From Pelomonas sp. BJYL3 (GTDB lineage: Bacteria > Pseudomonadota > Gammaproteobacteria > Burkholderiales > Burkholderiaceae_C), in contig NZ_JANZKX010000007.1 in assembly GCF_027257975.1 (NCBI RefSeq), forward strand, positions 324,692 through 388,691: DNA of 64,000 nucleotides. The letters are read 5' to 3'. This document shows, piece after piece, positions 26,829 through 35,854 of the stretch. The stretch's first letter is position 1. The number at the start of each line of letters is the position of its first letter. The notes below the pieces were generated by a model. It did no database searches. It was not told the origin of the DNA and worked only from the letters and a program-made list of their open reading frames with translations. The position numbers and the translations under genes were made by a program.

Positions 26829-28640
26829 ATGAGCTTTGAAAATCTGGGCCTGAACGAAGCCCTGCTGCGTGCCGTGAAGGATTCCGGCTACGAGAACGCC
26901 ACCGAGGTGCAATCCCTGGCCATCCCGCCCGCCATCGAGGGCGCTGACCTGATGGTCTCCTCGCGCACCGGCTCGGGCAAGACCGCCTCCTTCATCCTGC
27001 CCGCGCTGGAGAAGATCCTGGCCGCGCGTGGTGACAACACCAAGCGCCGCGAGAAGGGCAAGATCTACGGTCCCAAGGTCCTGGTCCTGGCGCCCACCCG
27101 CGAGCTGGCCATGCAGGTCTCCAAGGCCGCGCAGACCTACGGCCGCCATGTGCAGGGCCTGAAGGTCGCCACCGTGCTGGGCGGCATGCCCTACGCCCTG
27201 CAGATCCGCCAGCTGACGGGCCCGCTGGACATCCTCATCGCCACCCCCGGCCGCCTGCTGGACCACCTGTCCTCGGGCAAGTGCGTGCTGGAGAACGTCG
27301 AGATGCTGGTGCTGGACGAGGCCGACCGCATGCTGGACATGGGCTTCATCGACGACATCAACACCGTCGCCGCTGCCACCCCGGCCACCCGCCAGACGGT
27401 GATGTACAGCGCCACCTTCGCCGGCCACGTCGGCCGCCTGGCCCAGGAGCTGCTGCGCGACCCGCAGCGCATCGACGTCGCCTCGCACACCGACACCCAC
27501 GAGAACATCGAGCAGCGCCTGCACTGGGCGGACAACCCCATCCACAAGGACAAGCTGCTGGAGTCCATCCTGGCCCAGCCCGAGCTGGACCAGGCCGTGG
27601 TCTTCACCAGCACCCAGCGTGACGCCGACTGGCTGGCCGAGCGCCTGGCCGAGATCGGCCATGCCGTGGCCCCGCTGCACGGCGCCATGCCGCAAGGCAA
27701 GCGCAACCGCACGCTGATGGCCCTGCGCCGTCGCGAAGTGCGCGTGCTGGTGGCCACTGACGTCGCCGCCCGCGGCATCGACGTGCCCAGCATCACCCAC
27801 GTGATCAACTACGGCCTGCCGATGAAGGCGGAGGACTATGTGCACCGCATCGGCCGTACCGGCCGCGCCGGCCGCCAGGGCCTGGCCGTGACGCTGGCCC
27901 TGCGTGACGACGTGTCCATGATCCGCCGCATCCAGCACTTCACCACCCAGCAGATCCCGGTGACGCACATCGAGGGCCTGGAGCCCAAGACGCAAGAGCC
28001 GCGCATCTTCCCGCCCCGCCCCGCCGGCGAGCGCGGCTTCGAGCGCGGCGACCGTCCGGGCTGGGCGCAGAAGGGCGACAAGCGCTTCGGCAGCAAGCCC
28101 TTCCAGCGCGAGGGCTTCCAGCCCCGCGGCGGCTTCCAGCAACGCGATGGCTTCCAGCCGCGCGACGGTTTTGCCCCGCGTGAAGGCTTTGCTCCGCGCG
28201 ACGGCGGCAAGGCCTTCGGCCGTGATCAAGGCGCGCAGGGGCGCGACTTCGCTCCGCGTGAAGGCTTCGCCCCGCGCCGTGACGAGGGCTTCCGTCCGGA
28301 CGCCCGTCGTTTCGACGACCGCAAGCCCTATGGCCAGGACCGCGGCTTCGGCGGCCAGGACCGCGGTTTTGATCGCGGCGGCGACCGCGGCGGTGACCGC
28401 CCCGGCTTCGGCGGAGACAAGCGCGGCTTCGCACCCCGCGACGACCGCGGCGGCTCCTTCGGCGAGAAGCGCGGCTTCGGCGGCAAGCCTGCCTTCGGTG
28501 GCAAGCCGGCCTTCGGCGACAAGCCCTTCCACGGCAACCGTGAAGGCGGCGGCCGTGACTTCGGCGACGATCGCCGCGCCGGCGGCCCCGGCAAGCGTCC
28601 GGCGCCGCAAGGCCCGCGCCGCGGCGGCTTTGGCCGCTGA
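26829..28640 (+). CDS. RhlE-like DEAD-box RNA helicase with Arg/Gly/Phe-rich repeat tail
   Basis: 603-residue ATP-dependent RNA helicase. Core (1-380): Q-motif region NATEVQSLAIP, Walker [40 protein letters not shown] and [10 protein letters not shown]. The tail from about 395 to 603 is low-complexity, with FAPREGF/FQPRDGF repeats, GGDRGG units and FGGKPAFGGKPAF repeats. Such Arg/Gly/aromatic tails bind RNA and can drive condensate formation in other DEAD-box proteins. The start MSFENLGL matches the family; an upstream in-frame ATG at 26808 is less likely. Second RhlE-type gene of the window (see 41622-43118). Confidence 0.9.
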   Translation: MSFENLGLNEALLRAVKDSGYENATEVQSLAIPPAIEGADLMVSSRTGSGKTASFILPALEKILAARGDNTKRREKGKIYGPKVLVLAPTRELAMQVSKAAQTYGRHVQGLKVATVLGGMPYALQIRQLTGPLDILIATPGRLLDHLSSGKCVLENVEMLVLDEADRMLDMGFIDDINTVAAATPATRQTVMYSATFAGHVGRLAQELLRDPQRIDVASHTDTHENIEQRLHWADNPIHKDKLLESILAQPELDQAVVFTSTQRDADWLAERLAEIGHAVAPLHGAMPQGKRNRTLMALRRREVRVLVATDVAARGIDVPSITHVINYGLPMKAEDYVHRIGRTGRAGRQGLAVTLALRDDVSMIRRIQHFTTQQIPVTHIEGLEPKTQEPRIFPPRPAGERGFERGDRPGWAQKGDKRFGSKPFQREGFQPRGGFQQRDGFQPRDGFAPREGFAPRDGGKAFGRDQGAQGRDFAPREGFAPRRDEGFRPDARRFDDRKPYGQDRGFGGQDRGFDRGGDRGGDRPGFGGDKRGFAPRDDRGGSFGEKRGFGGKPAFGGKPAFGDKPFHGNREGGGRDFGDDRRAGGPGKRPAPQGPRRGGFGR

Positions 28641-28648
28641 GTGAGATG

Positions 28649-28686
28649 AGGCCGGCGCGTCCCAGACGCCGCCGGCCTTTTTCTTT
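28649..28686 (+). terminator. Intrinsic terminator after the DEAD-box helicase gene
   Basis: 9-bp perfect stem AGGCCGGCG / CGCCGGCCT with a 12-nt loop, followed by TTTTCTTT. Confidence 0.9.
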
Positions 28687-28701
28687 GGTCTCCTGATCAC
28701 G

Positions 28702-29343
28702 ATGGGATCTCGTCAGCAGGGCACGCTCACGCAGTGGGACGATGCCAAGGGTTATGGCTTCATCACGCCCGATGCGGGTGGGGGCCGGCTCTTCGTGCAT
28801 GCACGCGCCTTCGGCCTGCGCAGCTGGCGGCCCTATGTGGGCGAGCGGCTCAGCTACGAGGCCGGGCGCGATCCGCAAGGCAAGGCCCGCGCCCAGCGGG
28901 TCAAGGCCCTGCAGCCCCGGCGCCCGCAGCCCGCGGCACGGGCGGCTGCGCCGCGGCCCTCGGCCGATGCGGCCCGTGGCAGCGCCATCCTGATGCTGAT
29001 CCCCGCCTTCGCCGCCCTCGTGCTGGCCGTGCACCTGGCCTGGCCCATGCCTCACGCGGTATGGGGCAGCTACATGGCGCTGAGCCTGGCCACCTTCATC
29101 GTCTACGCCGGAGACAAGCGCGCCGCCCGCAAGGGGCAGTGGCGCGTCGCCGAGTCCACCCTGCATGGGCTGGCCCTCTTCTGCGGCTGGCCCGGTGCGC
29201 TGCTGGCTCAGCAGCTGCTCGCCCACAAGCGCGGCAAGCCCGCGTTCATGCGCGTGTTCTGGGGCACGGTGGCGCTGAACATCCTCGCCTTCATCGCGCT
29301 GTTCACGCCGGCACTCAACCCCTGGAGCCGCTTCCTGCACTGA
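28702..29343 (+). CDS. Cold-shock domain-DUF1294 membrane protein
   Basis: 213 residues. The N-terminal 70 form a cold-shock-like OB domain (GTLTQWDDAKGYGFITPD with RLFVHARAF, the RNP1/RNP2 positions). After a Pro/Ala/Arg linker, the C-terminal 115 residues form DUF1294, with three or four membrane helices and the conserved FIVYAGDKRAAR and GWPGALLAQ. A nucleic-acid-binding domain tethered to the membrane is implied, but no function is established for this fusion. It follows the helicase terminator by 15 bp and probably has its own promoter. The GNAT gene starts 17 bp after it. Confidence 0.85.
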   Translation: MGSRQQGTLTQWDDAKGYGFITPDAGGGRLFVHARAFGLRSWRPYVGERLSYEAGRDPQGKARAQRVKALQPRRPQPAARAAAPRPSADAARGSAILMLIPAFAALVLAVHLAWPMPHAVWGSYMALSLATFIVYAGDKRAARKGQWRVAESTLHGLALFCGWPGALLAQQLLAHKRGKPAFMRVFWGTVALNILAFIALFTPALNPWSRFLH

Positions 29344-29360
29344 GCGCTCCCCCCGTTCCC

Positions 29361-29912
29361 ATGCCTTCCGACTTTTCTCTGCGGCCCCTGCGGGTGGACG
29401 ATCTCTGCGCGGTCCTGCGCTTGCAGGCCGATTGCTACGGGCCGGACTACGTCGAGCCCGACGAGGCCTTCGCCTCCAAGCTGCGCGAGACCGCTGCCCT
29501 GCAGACCTGCTGGGGCGCCTTCGACGCCTCAGGTGCCTTGCGCGCCTATGCCATCAGCCTGCCCGTCTGCGCCGACACCATGCCCGGCCTGCATGCCAGC
29601 GACTACCGTTGCCCTTCGCGGCCCACGCTGCTGTACCTGCATGACGTGGCCGTCGGCCCGCAGGGGCGGGGCAGGGGGCTGGCCCAGGCGCTGCTCGCGC
29701 GGATCGAGCAGCGCGCGCATGCGCTGGGCCTGGCGCGCATGGGCCTGATCGCGGTGCAGGACTCCGCCCCCTTCTGGCAGCGCCTGGGCTTCGCCCCGCT
29801 GCCGTCGATGCCGTCCTGGCTCCAGCGCAAGCTGCAGAGCTTTGGCGAGGCGGCCCGCTACCTGGAGCGGGTCAGCCCGGCTCAGCCGCTCGATGCCTGC
29901 CAGCTCGAGTAG
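29361..29912 (+). CDS. GNAT family N-acetyltransferase
   Basis: 183-residue acetyltransferase with acetyl-CoA loop VGPQGRGRGLAQAL (about 98-111), preceded by the beta-4 strand LLYLHDVAV and followed by LIAVQDSAPFWQRLGF, the usual motif B. Substrate unknown. The start at 29361 was chosen because the longer frame overlaps the DUF1294 gene. Its last 31 bp overlap the convergent CYTH gene. Confidence 0.82.
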   Translation: MPSDFSLRPLRVDDLCAVLRLQADCYGPDYVEPDEAFASKLRETAALQTCWGAFDASGALRAYAISLPVCADTMPGLHASDYRCPSRPTLLYLHDVAVGPQGRGRGLAQALLARIEQRAHALGLARMGLIAVQDSAPFWQRLGFAPLPSMPSWLQRKLQSFGEAARYLERVSPAQPLDACQLE

Positions 29913-30355
29913 GGCCGCGCGGCCAGGGCCGAGTTGAAGTAGCGCGTGTCCTGCGTCACCTCCTCGCCCAGCCAGTCGGGGCGATCGAAGGGGTGGTCCT
30001 CGCTGGGCAACTCGATCTCGGCGACCACCAGCGGCGCGTTGGCGCCCAGGAATTCGTCGATCTCCCAGACCAGCCCACCCGCCGGCAGGCGGTGGCGGAA
30101 CTTCTCGATGCAGGGGCCGTCGGCCAGGGCCAGCAGCGCCTTTGCGTCCGCCACGGGAATGGCGTATTCGAACTCGGCGCGCGTGGCGCCCGCGGTGAGC
30201 CCCTTGATCGTCAGGAAGGCCTGCTGGCCGTCGATGCGCACGCGCACGGTGCGGGCCGGGTCACGGCTCAGGTAGGCCTGGCACAGGTAGCGGCCTTCGC
30301 CCTGGCGCCAGCCCTCGCCCCGCACGAGGAACTTTCGCTCGATCTCGACGCCCAT
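29882..30355 (-). CDS. CYTH domain (triphosphate tunnel) protein
   Basis: 157 residues. It begins MGVEIERKFLV, the ExExK signature of the CYTH superfamily, followed by alternating charged strands typical of the tunnel (RTVRVRIDGQQAFLTIKG, FEYAIPV, AEIELPSEDHPF). Members of this size are usually inorganic triphosphatases or adenylyl-cyclase-like enzymes needing divalent metal; activity here cannot be fixed. It starts 4 bp after the pyrD stop, so it is likely the distal gene of a pyrD operon. Confidence 0.88.
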   Translation of the reverse strand: MGVEIERKFLVRGEGWRQGEGRYLCQAYLSRDPARTVRVRIDGQQAFLTIKGLTAGATRAEFEYAIPVADAKALLALADGPCIEKFRHRLPAGGLVWEIDEFLGANAPLVVAEIELPSEDHPFDRPDWLGEEVTQDTRYFNSALAARPYSSWQASSG

Positions 30356-30359
30356 GCCG

Positions 30360-31406
30360 TCAGCCCTTGAAGCCCTTGAGCGCGCGGGCGCACTCGGGCA
30401 CCAGGGCCGAGCCCTTGTAGATGAGGCCCGTGTAGACCTGCACGAGGTCGGCCCCGGCCTGCAGCTTGGCGCGCGCATGCTCGCCGCTCATCACGCCGCC
30501 GGCGCCGATGATGGGGTAGCCCGCGCCGAGCTCGGCACGCAGCAGTCGGATCACGCGGTTGCTGGGTTCGAAGACCGGCTGGCCGGAGAGGCCGCCCGTC
30601 TCCTCGGCATGCGGCAGGCCCTGGACGGCCTCGCGGCCGATGGTGGTGTTGGTGGCGATGACGCCGTCTATGCCATTGGCCTTCAGCGTGCGGGCGATCA
30701 CCACGACCTGGTCTTCGTCCAGGTCCGGCGCGATCTTCAGGAACATGGGCACCACGCGCCCGTGCTGGGCCTGCAGCTGCAGCTTGCGTTCCTGCAGGCG
30801 GGAGAGCAGGGCGTCCAGGGCCTCGTCGCTCTGCAGGGCGCGCAGGTTCTTGGTGTTGGGGCTGGAGATGTTGACGGTGATGTAGTCGGCATGCGGGTAG
30901 ACGCCGGCCAGACCGATCAGGTAGTCGTCCACCGCGTTCTCGATGGGCGTGACGGCGTTCTTGCCGATGTTCAGGCCCAGCAGGCCGCCGGCCTTCCTGA
31001 AGCTGTGAGCCTGCTTCACGTTGGCGATGAAGCTGTCCAGGCCTTCGTTGTTGAAGCCCAGGCGGTTGATCAGGGCGTTGGCGGCAGGCAGGCGGAACAT
31101 GCGCGGCTTGTCATTGCCCGGCTGGCCCTTGGGCGTGACGGTGCCCACCTCGATGAAGCCGAAGCCCATGGCGCCCAGGCCGTCGATGCAGCGGCCGTTC
31201 TTGTCCAGGCCTGCGGCCAGGCCCACGCGGTTGGGGAAGCGCAGGCCGGCCAGCTGCACCGGATCGCTCACCCGGCTCTGCGACCACAGGCACTGCAGCG
31301 GCGTGTTCTGGAAGCGGGCGATGGAGCCCAGCGTCACCTCGTGCGCATGCTCGGGGTCCATGCCGAAGAGGAAGGGGCGGGTCAGGGCGTAGGGAATCAG
31401 GGACAT
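30360..31406 (-). CDS. pyrD: Dihydroorotate dehydrogenase (quinone), class 2
   Basis: 348-residue FMN enzyme that oxidises dihydroorotate to orotate in pyrimidine synthesis, passing electrons to membrane quinone. The N-terminal helix [21 protein letters not shown] is the class 2 membrane-docking segment. Other signatures: [27 protein letters not shown] with the catalytic serine, and [13 protein letters not shown]. The start at 31406 begins MSLIPYAL; upstream in-frame sequence runs over the DAHP synthase promoter. Divergent from DAHP synthase. Confidence 0.95.
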   Translation of the reverse strand: MSLIPYALTRPFLFGMDPEHAHEVTLGSIARFQNTPLQCLWSQSRVSDPVQLAGLRFPNRVGLAAGLDKNGRCIDGLGAMGFGFIEVGTVTPKGQPGNDKPRMFRLPAANALINRLGFNNEGLDSFIANVKQAHSFRKAGGLLGLNIGKNAVTPIENAVDDYLIGLAGVYPHADYITVNISSPNTKNLRALQSDEALDALLSRLQERKLQLQAQHGRVVPMFLKIAPDLDEDQVVVIARTLKANGIDGVIATNTTIGREAVQGLPHAEETGGLSGQPVFEPSNRVIRLLRAELGAGYPIIGAGGVMSGEHARAKLQAGADLVQVYTGLIYKGSALVPECARALKGFKG

Positions 31407-31524
31407 GGCGGCAGGGCGGCGCCCCGGCAGGAAATGAGCCGGCGGCATGAGCTTGTAGGGGTGGGGCGATTGTCGCATCCGGCCTCGCAGATAATCAGCG
31501 CAATCCCGCCTCTGGCCAGCCCTC

Positions 31525-32655
31525 ATGAAATCCCTCGACCATCCCCAGAACGACCGCGAGATCGGCTCGCGCGACAGCACCCGTGACACCACCCGCACCG
31601 ATGACACCCGCATCGGCGCCGTGCGCCCGCTCATCTCGCCCGCCCTGCTGCTGGACGAGCTGCCCATCACCGACGAAGCCCTGAACCTCGTCGAGCGCGC
31701 CCGCCACGAGATCAGCGACGTGCTGCACGGCCGCGACGACCGCCTGCTGGTGGTGGTCGGCCCCTGCTCCATCCATGATCACGACCAGGCCATGGACTAC
31801 GCCCGCCTGCTCAAGAAGGCGCGCGACGAGATGCAGGGCGAACTGCTGCTCGTCATGCGCGTCTACTTCGAGAAGCCGCGCACCACCGTCGGGTGGAAGG
31901 GCTACATCAACGACCCGCGCCTGGACGGCAGCTTCCACATGAACGAGGGCCTGCGCCTGGCCCGCCAGCTGCTGCTGGACGTGACGGCCCTGGGCCTGCC
32001 TGCCGGCACCGAGTTCCTGGACCTGCTCTCGCCGCAGTACATCTCCGACCTCATCGCCTGGGGCGCCATCGGCGCCCGCACGACCGAGAGCCAGAGCCAC
32101 CGCCAGCTGGCCTCCGGTCTGTCCTGCCCCGTGGGCTTCAAGAACGCGACGGACGGCGGCGTCAAGGTCGCTGCCGATGCCGTGCTGGCCGCGCGCGCCA
32201 GCCACGCCTTCATGGGCATGACCAAGATGGGCGCCGCCGCCATCTTCGAGACCCGCGGCAACGATGACTGCCACCTGATCCTGCGCGGCGGCAAGGCGCC
32301 CAACTACGACGCCGCTTCCGTGCAGGCCGCCTGCGAGGCGCTGAAGAGCGCAGGCCTGCGCGAGCAGGTGATGATCGATTTCTCGCATGCCAACTCCAGC
32401 AAGAAGTTCGAGCGCCAGATCGACGTCGGCCATGACGTGGCGGGCCAGATCGCCGGCGGCGACGCCCGCATCACCGGCGTGATGATCGAGTCCCACCTGC
32501 AGGCCGGCCGCCAGGACCTGCTGGAGGGCCAGACCCGTGCCGACCTCAAGCCCGGCGTCTCCATCACCGACGCCTGCCTGGGCTGGGTGCAGACCGAGCC
32601 GCTGCTGCGCGAGCTTGCCGCCGCCGTGAAGGCCCGCCGCGCGCGCCAGGCCTGA
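31525..32655 (+). CDS. aroG: 3-deoxy-7-phosphoheptulonate synthase (DAHP synthase, type I)
   Basis: 376 residues. Condenses phosphoenolpyruvate and erythrose 4-phosphate, the first step of aromatic synthesis. Conserved blocks: [60 protein letters not shown] and the metal-binding end ITDACLGW. Which aromatic end product inhibits it (the AroF, AroG or AroH question) is not decided here; the symbol is used generically. A -10-like GATAAT lies at 31490-31495. Confidence 0.93.
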   Translation: MKSLDHPQNDREIGSRDSTRDTTRTDDTRIGAVRPLISPALLLDELPITDEALNLVERARHEISDVLHGRDDRLLVVVGPCSIHDHDQAMDYARLLKKARDEMQGELLLVMRVYFEKPRTTVGWKGYINDPRLDGSFHMNEGLRLARQLLLDVTALGLPAGTEFLDLLSPQYISDLIAWGAIGARTTESQSHRQLASGLSCPVGFKNATDGGVKVAADAVLAARASHAFMGMTKMGAAAIFETRGNDDCHLILRGGKAPNYDAASVQAACEALKSAGLREQVMIDFSHANSSKKFERQIDVGHDVAGQIAGGDARITGVMIESHLQAGRQDLLEGQTRADLKPGVSITDACLGWVQTEPLLRELAAAVKARRARQA

Positions 32656-32711
32656 GCCTGCGCATCCTGCCAGGCAAGACCTGACCCTCTCAGAACCTCA
32701 GAAAGACTGCA

Positions 32712-33374
32712 ATGACCCAAGACGAACTCAAGGCCCTGGTCGGCCAGGCTGCGCTGGCCTATGTGGAGGAAGGCTCCATCGTGGGCGTGGGCACGGGCTC
32801 GACCGTGGACAAGTTCATCGACGCCCTCGCCGCCAGCGGCAAGAAGATCGCCGGCGCCGTCTCCAGCTCGGTGCGTTCCACCGACCGCATGAAGGCGCTG
32901 GGCATCCCCGTGCTGGAGGCCAGCGAGGTGCAAGGGCTGAAGGTCTACATCGACGGCGCTGACGAGATCGACCAGCAGGGCCACATGGTCAAGGGCGGCG
33001 GTGCCGCGCTGACCCGCGAGAAGATCGTCGCGGACCTGGCCGAGACCTTCGTCTGCATCGCCGATGAATCCAAGCTCGTGCCCACCCTGGGCAAGTTCCC
33101 GCTGCCCGTGGAGGTGATCCCCATGGCCGCCGCCCAGATCGCCCGCCGCTTCGCCGCCATGGGTGCGGATGCCCAGCTGCGCGCCGGCGTGGTGACCGAC
33201 AACAGCTGCCACATCCTGGACGTGCGCGGCCTCAGCATCAGCGATCCCATCGCCTTCGAGGCCGACGTGAACCAGTGGCCCGGCGTGGTCACCGTGGGCG
33301 TCTTCGCCCGCAACAAGGCCGGCGTCTGCCTGCTGGGCACGTCCAGCGGCGTGAAGACCCTCACCTTCGCCTGA
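32712..33374 (+). CDS. rpiA: Ribose-5-phosphate isomerase A
   Basis: 220-residue isomerase interconverting ribose 5-phosphate and ribulose 5-phosphate. Motifs: [14 protein letters not shown] (near 24-37), YIDGADEID and [10 protein letters not shown] with the catalytic acid and lysine. Length is standard. It lies 56 bp after DAHP synthase, with a copy of the GCAAGACCTGACC motif in the gap, and 7 bp before the next gene. Confidence 0.95.
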   Translation: MTQDELKALVGQAALAYVEEGSIVGVGTGSTVDKFIDALAASGKKIAGAVSSSVRSTDRMKALGIPVLEASEVQGLKVYIDGADEIDQQGHMVKGGGAALTREKIVADLAETFVCIADESKLVPTLGKFPLPVEVIPMAAAQIARRFAAMGADAQLRAGVVTDNSCHILDVRGLSISDPIAFEADVNQWPGVVTVGVFARNKAGVCLLGTSSGVKTLTFA

Positions 33375-33381
33375 GGACGCC

Positions 33382-33969
33382 ATGGAGGCGGTGCGTGACA
33401 CCATCGCCTACCTGCTGGGCCGCCGTGCCTTCGAGGAACGGCACCACCGCCGCTACCAGTTCGCCGCCAGCCTGCTGCTGCGCCTGCTGGTGAGCGCGGC
33501 GGCGCTGGTCTGGGTGCTGCAGGCCCACGACGAATGGCGCGTGGTGCGCGCGGCGCTCGTGGCCTGGGTGCCGGTGCGCCTCTTCATTCCGGAGCTCATG
33601 GCCCTGGTCCATGCGCTCTTCTCCGGCATCCGCCATCGGGCCCTGGCGGACGTGCAGGGCCAGCACTATGTCTTTCGCGGCAAGCCCATGCGGGTGGCCG
33701 AGTGGGTGCCCGGCGAACGCTGGATCGCGGTGCCGGACCTGGAGCGCGCGCTGGAGCACCCCATCCGCCTGGGCCCCCTGCAGCAGGTCCATGGCGAGCA
33801 GTGCCAGCAGCGGGACGGCCGCTGGTGGCTCAGCGCGCCGGCCTGCCTGGACTACCTGGATGGCCTCCAGCAGGCGCAGGCCCTGAAGCTGCGGCACTGG
33901 GTGCACGGCACTGTCTGGCTGCCGTCGGGTCAGGCGCGGCGCCAGGGCCGCGAGCGCTGGCGCCGCTGA
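33382..33969 (+). CDS. Membrane-anchored protein of unknown function
   Basis: 195 residues. Two hydrophobic segments (about 28-46 and 55-82) lie near the N-terminus after a basic start; the rest is a soluble domain rich in Trp and Arg (RVAEWVPGERWIAVPDLERAL, DGRWWLSAPACLDYLDG). I recognise no family. It follows rpiA by 7 bp and is followed by a strong terminator, so it is probably co-transcribed with rpiA. Confidence 0.65.
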   Translation: MEAVRDTIAYLLGRRAFEERHHRRYQFAASLLLRLLVSAAALVWVLQAHDEWRVVRAALVAWVPVRLFIPELMALVHALFSGIRHRALADVQGQHYVFRGKPMRVAEWVPGERWIAVPDLERALEHPIRLGPLQQVHGEQCQQRDGRWWLSAPACLDYLDGLQQAQALKLRHWVHGTVWLPSGQARRQGRERWRR

Positions 33970-34011
33970 TCGGGTGGGGCGGGCGCCGACCTCCCTCAGA
34001 CCTGCCAGAGA

Positions 34012-34042
34012 CGAAAGGGGCGACCACCGGTCGCCCCTTTCG
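34012..34042. terminator. Long terminator hairpin between convergent genes
   Basis: 14-bp perfect stem CGAAAGGGGCGACC / GGTCGCCCCTTTCG with a 3-nt loop. The plus strand continues TTCTT, so it serves the rpiA side best; it could also stop minus-strand transcripts of the protease gene. Confidence 0.85.
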
Positions 34043-34102
34043 TTCTTCTGCTGGATGAGCCTGCGGGCCACGTGGCGCCGCAGGCAACCTCCTCAGCCGC
34101 GA

Positions 34103-35662
34103 TCAGTTGACGTTGACAGCCGTCCAGGCAGCGGCCACGGCATTGGCCTGGGTGCTGCCAGCGCCATACAGCTCGTTGGCTGCGGCGATGGTGGCGGCAC
34201 GGGCGCCGGCGTAGTTGGTGCTGGAGGTCATCTTGGTGGTCAGCGCGCGGTACCAGATCTTGGCGGCGGCGTCGCGGCCGATGCCGGTCAGGCTGCCCGT
34301 GCCGGTGGCGACGCGGGTGTCGCCGGCCTTGCAGGTGGGGCTGGTGCCCAGGCTGCTGCTGGTGCCCTCGGCGAGCATGAAGTAGAAGTGGTTGGCCACG
34401 CCCGAGCTGTAGTGCACGTCCAGGCTGCCCACGCCGCTGTACCAGCAGTCGGCGGAGGCGCCGTCGCTGCTGGGCTTCATCATGTTGCGCAGGAAGGCCG
34501 ACTTCACCATGACCTTCTCGCCGATCAGGTAGTCGCCGGCATCGCTGCCGTTGGCGGCATAGAACTCGACCATCGTGCCGAAGATGTCCGAGGTGGCTTC
34601 GTTGAGGCCGCCGGATTCGCCGGAGTAGGTCAGGTTGGCAGTGCGGCTGGTCACGCCGTGGGTCATTTCATGGCCGGCCACGTCCAGGGAGACCAGGGAC
34701 TTGAGGCTGGTACCGTCGCCGTCGCCGTAGGTCATGCAGAAGCAGGAGTCGGACCAGAAGGCATTGGCGTAGTTGCGGCCGTAGTGCACGCGGTTGAAGG
34801 CGCCCTTGCCGTCGTTGGCGATGCCGCTGCGGCCGTGCACGTTCTTGTAGTAGTCCCAGGTCACGGCGGTGCCGTACTGGGCATCGACGGCGGCCGAGGC
34901 CAGATCGGCGGTGGTGCTGCTGCCCCAGACGTTGTCGGTGTCGGTGAAGATCGTGCCGTTGCCGGCCGTCTTCTTGTTCATGTTGGTGGTGTAGGTGCTG
35001 CCGCGAGCCGGATCGCGCAGCTCGTAGCCACCGGTGATGGAGTTGGTCGTCAGGGTGACGGTGCCGCTGTAGAGGCTCTTGCCGGTGCCGGTGGCGGCCG
35101 CGGTGTGGATGTCATTCCACATGTCCAGGTGGGCGCCGGTCTGGGCGTCGATGATGGCGTGCTTCTCGAAGGGCGTGCCGTCGGACGCTTCACCGCCGAC
35201 CAGCACATCCCAGGCCAGACGGGGCTGGTCGCCGCGGGCGTAGATCACCAGCTCGGGCTTGACGCCCATGTCGGCACCGCCATGCTTGGCGACGGCCAGC
35301 TGCTTGGCCTGGCCCAGCGAGACGGCGGGCTTGATGTCGACCTTGGGATCGCGCTTGAGCGTCATGTGCATGGCCTGCAGGGCGCCATTGCGGTCCGAGC
35401 GCACCACCAGATCGCCACCGATCACGCGCAGGCCGTTGACCCTGCGGTCGAAACGCACGTGCTCGGTGCCATCGGCGTCGGTGATGATGTCGCGCACGTT
35501 GTACTCATGGCCTTCGCCGTGCAGGCTGGTGCCGGCGAACTGCTTCACATGGCCCAGCGCACGGCCCTGCGGATCCGCCTGGGCGGACACCGATGCCAGG
35601 GTGAGGCCAGCCAGAGCGGCCACGGCGATGCTGATGCTGTTCAGGGACCTTGACTTCTTCAT
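34103..35662 (-). CDS. Secreted M4 (thermolysin-like) zinc metalloprotease
   Basis: 519 residues: signal peptide (cleaved near SVSAQA), an FTP/PepSY-like propeptide (about 25-190, with RFDRRVNGLRVIGGDLVV), then the catalytic domain. Zinc motif HEMTH at 331-335, distal ligand glutamate in GGLNEATSD and the transition-state histidine in DVHYSSGVANH. Paired cysteines (SDSCFCM; CWYSG and TCKAG) suggest disulfides. It should be autoprocessed and exported through the type II system to degrade external protein. Start at 35662 follows GGAG. The 192-bp upstream region carries ATGAC-gaat-GTCAT (35816-35829), a possible operator. Confidence 0.93.
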   Translation of the reverse strand: MKKSRSLNSISIAVAALAGLTLASVSAQADPQGRALGHVKQFAGTSLHGEGHEYNVRDIITDADGTEHVRFDRRVNGLRVIGGDLVVRSDRNGALQAMHMTLKRDPKVDIKPAVSLGQAKQLAVAKHGGADMGVKPELVIYARGDQPRLAWDVLVGGEASDGTPFEKHAIIDAQTGAHLDMWNDIHTAAATGTGKSLYSGTVTLTTNSITGGYELRDPARGSTYTTNMNKKTAGNGTIFTDTDNVWGSSTTADLASAAVDAQYGTAVTWDYYKNVHGRSGIANDGKGAFNRVHYGRNYANAFWSDSCFCMTYGDGDGTSLKSLVSLDVAGHEMTHGVTSRTANLTYSGESGGLNEATSDIFGTMVEFYAANGSDAGDYLIGEKVMVKSAFLRNMMKPSSDGASADCWYSGVGSLDVHYSSGVANHFYFMLAEGTSSSLGTSPTCKAGDTRVATGTGSLTGIGRDAAAKIWYRALTTKMTSSTNYAGARAATIAAANELYGAGSTQANAVAAAWTAVNVN

Positions 35663-35854
35663 GGGGAACTCCGTCTTGCGCTGGATCCGCAGATCCTTGT
35701 GGTTTTGAATGGCTGGCCGAGTCACTGTCTCGGGGCACGGCGCAAATTTGCTGCAAATCGCCCTTTTGTGCGCTCCTCAAAATCCCTCTCGGTGTAGCTC
35801 CCCTCTTGCGTGGCCATGACGAATGTCATAGGTGCGCCTTCCTGCCGGAAGAAG

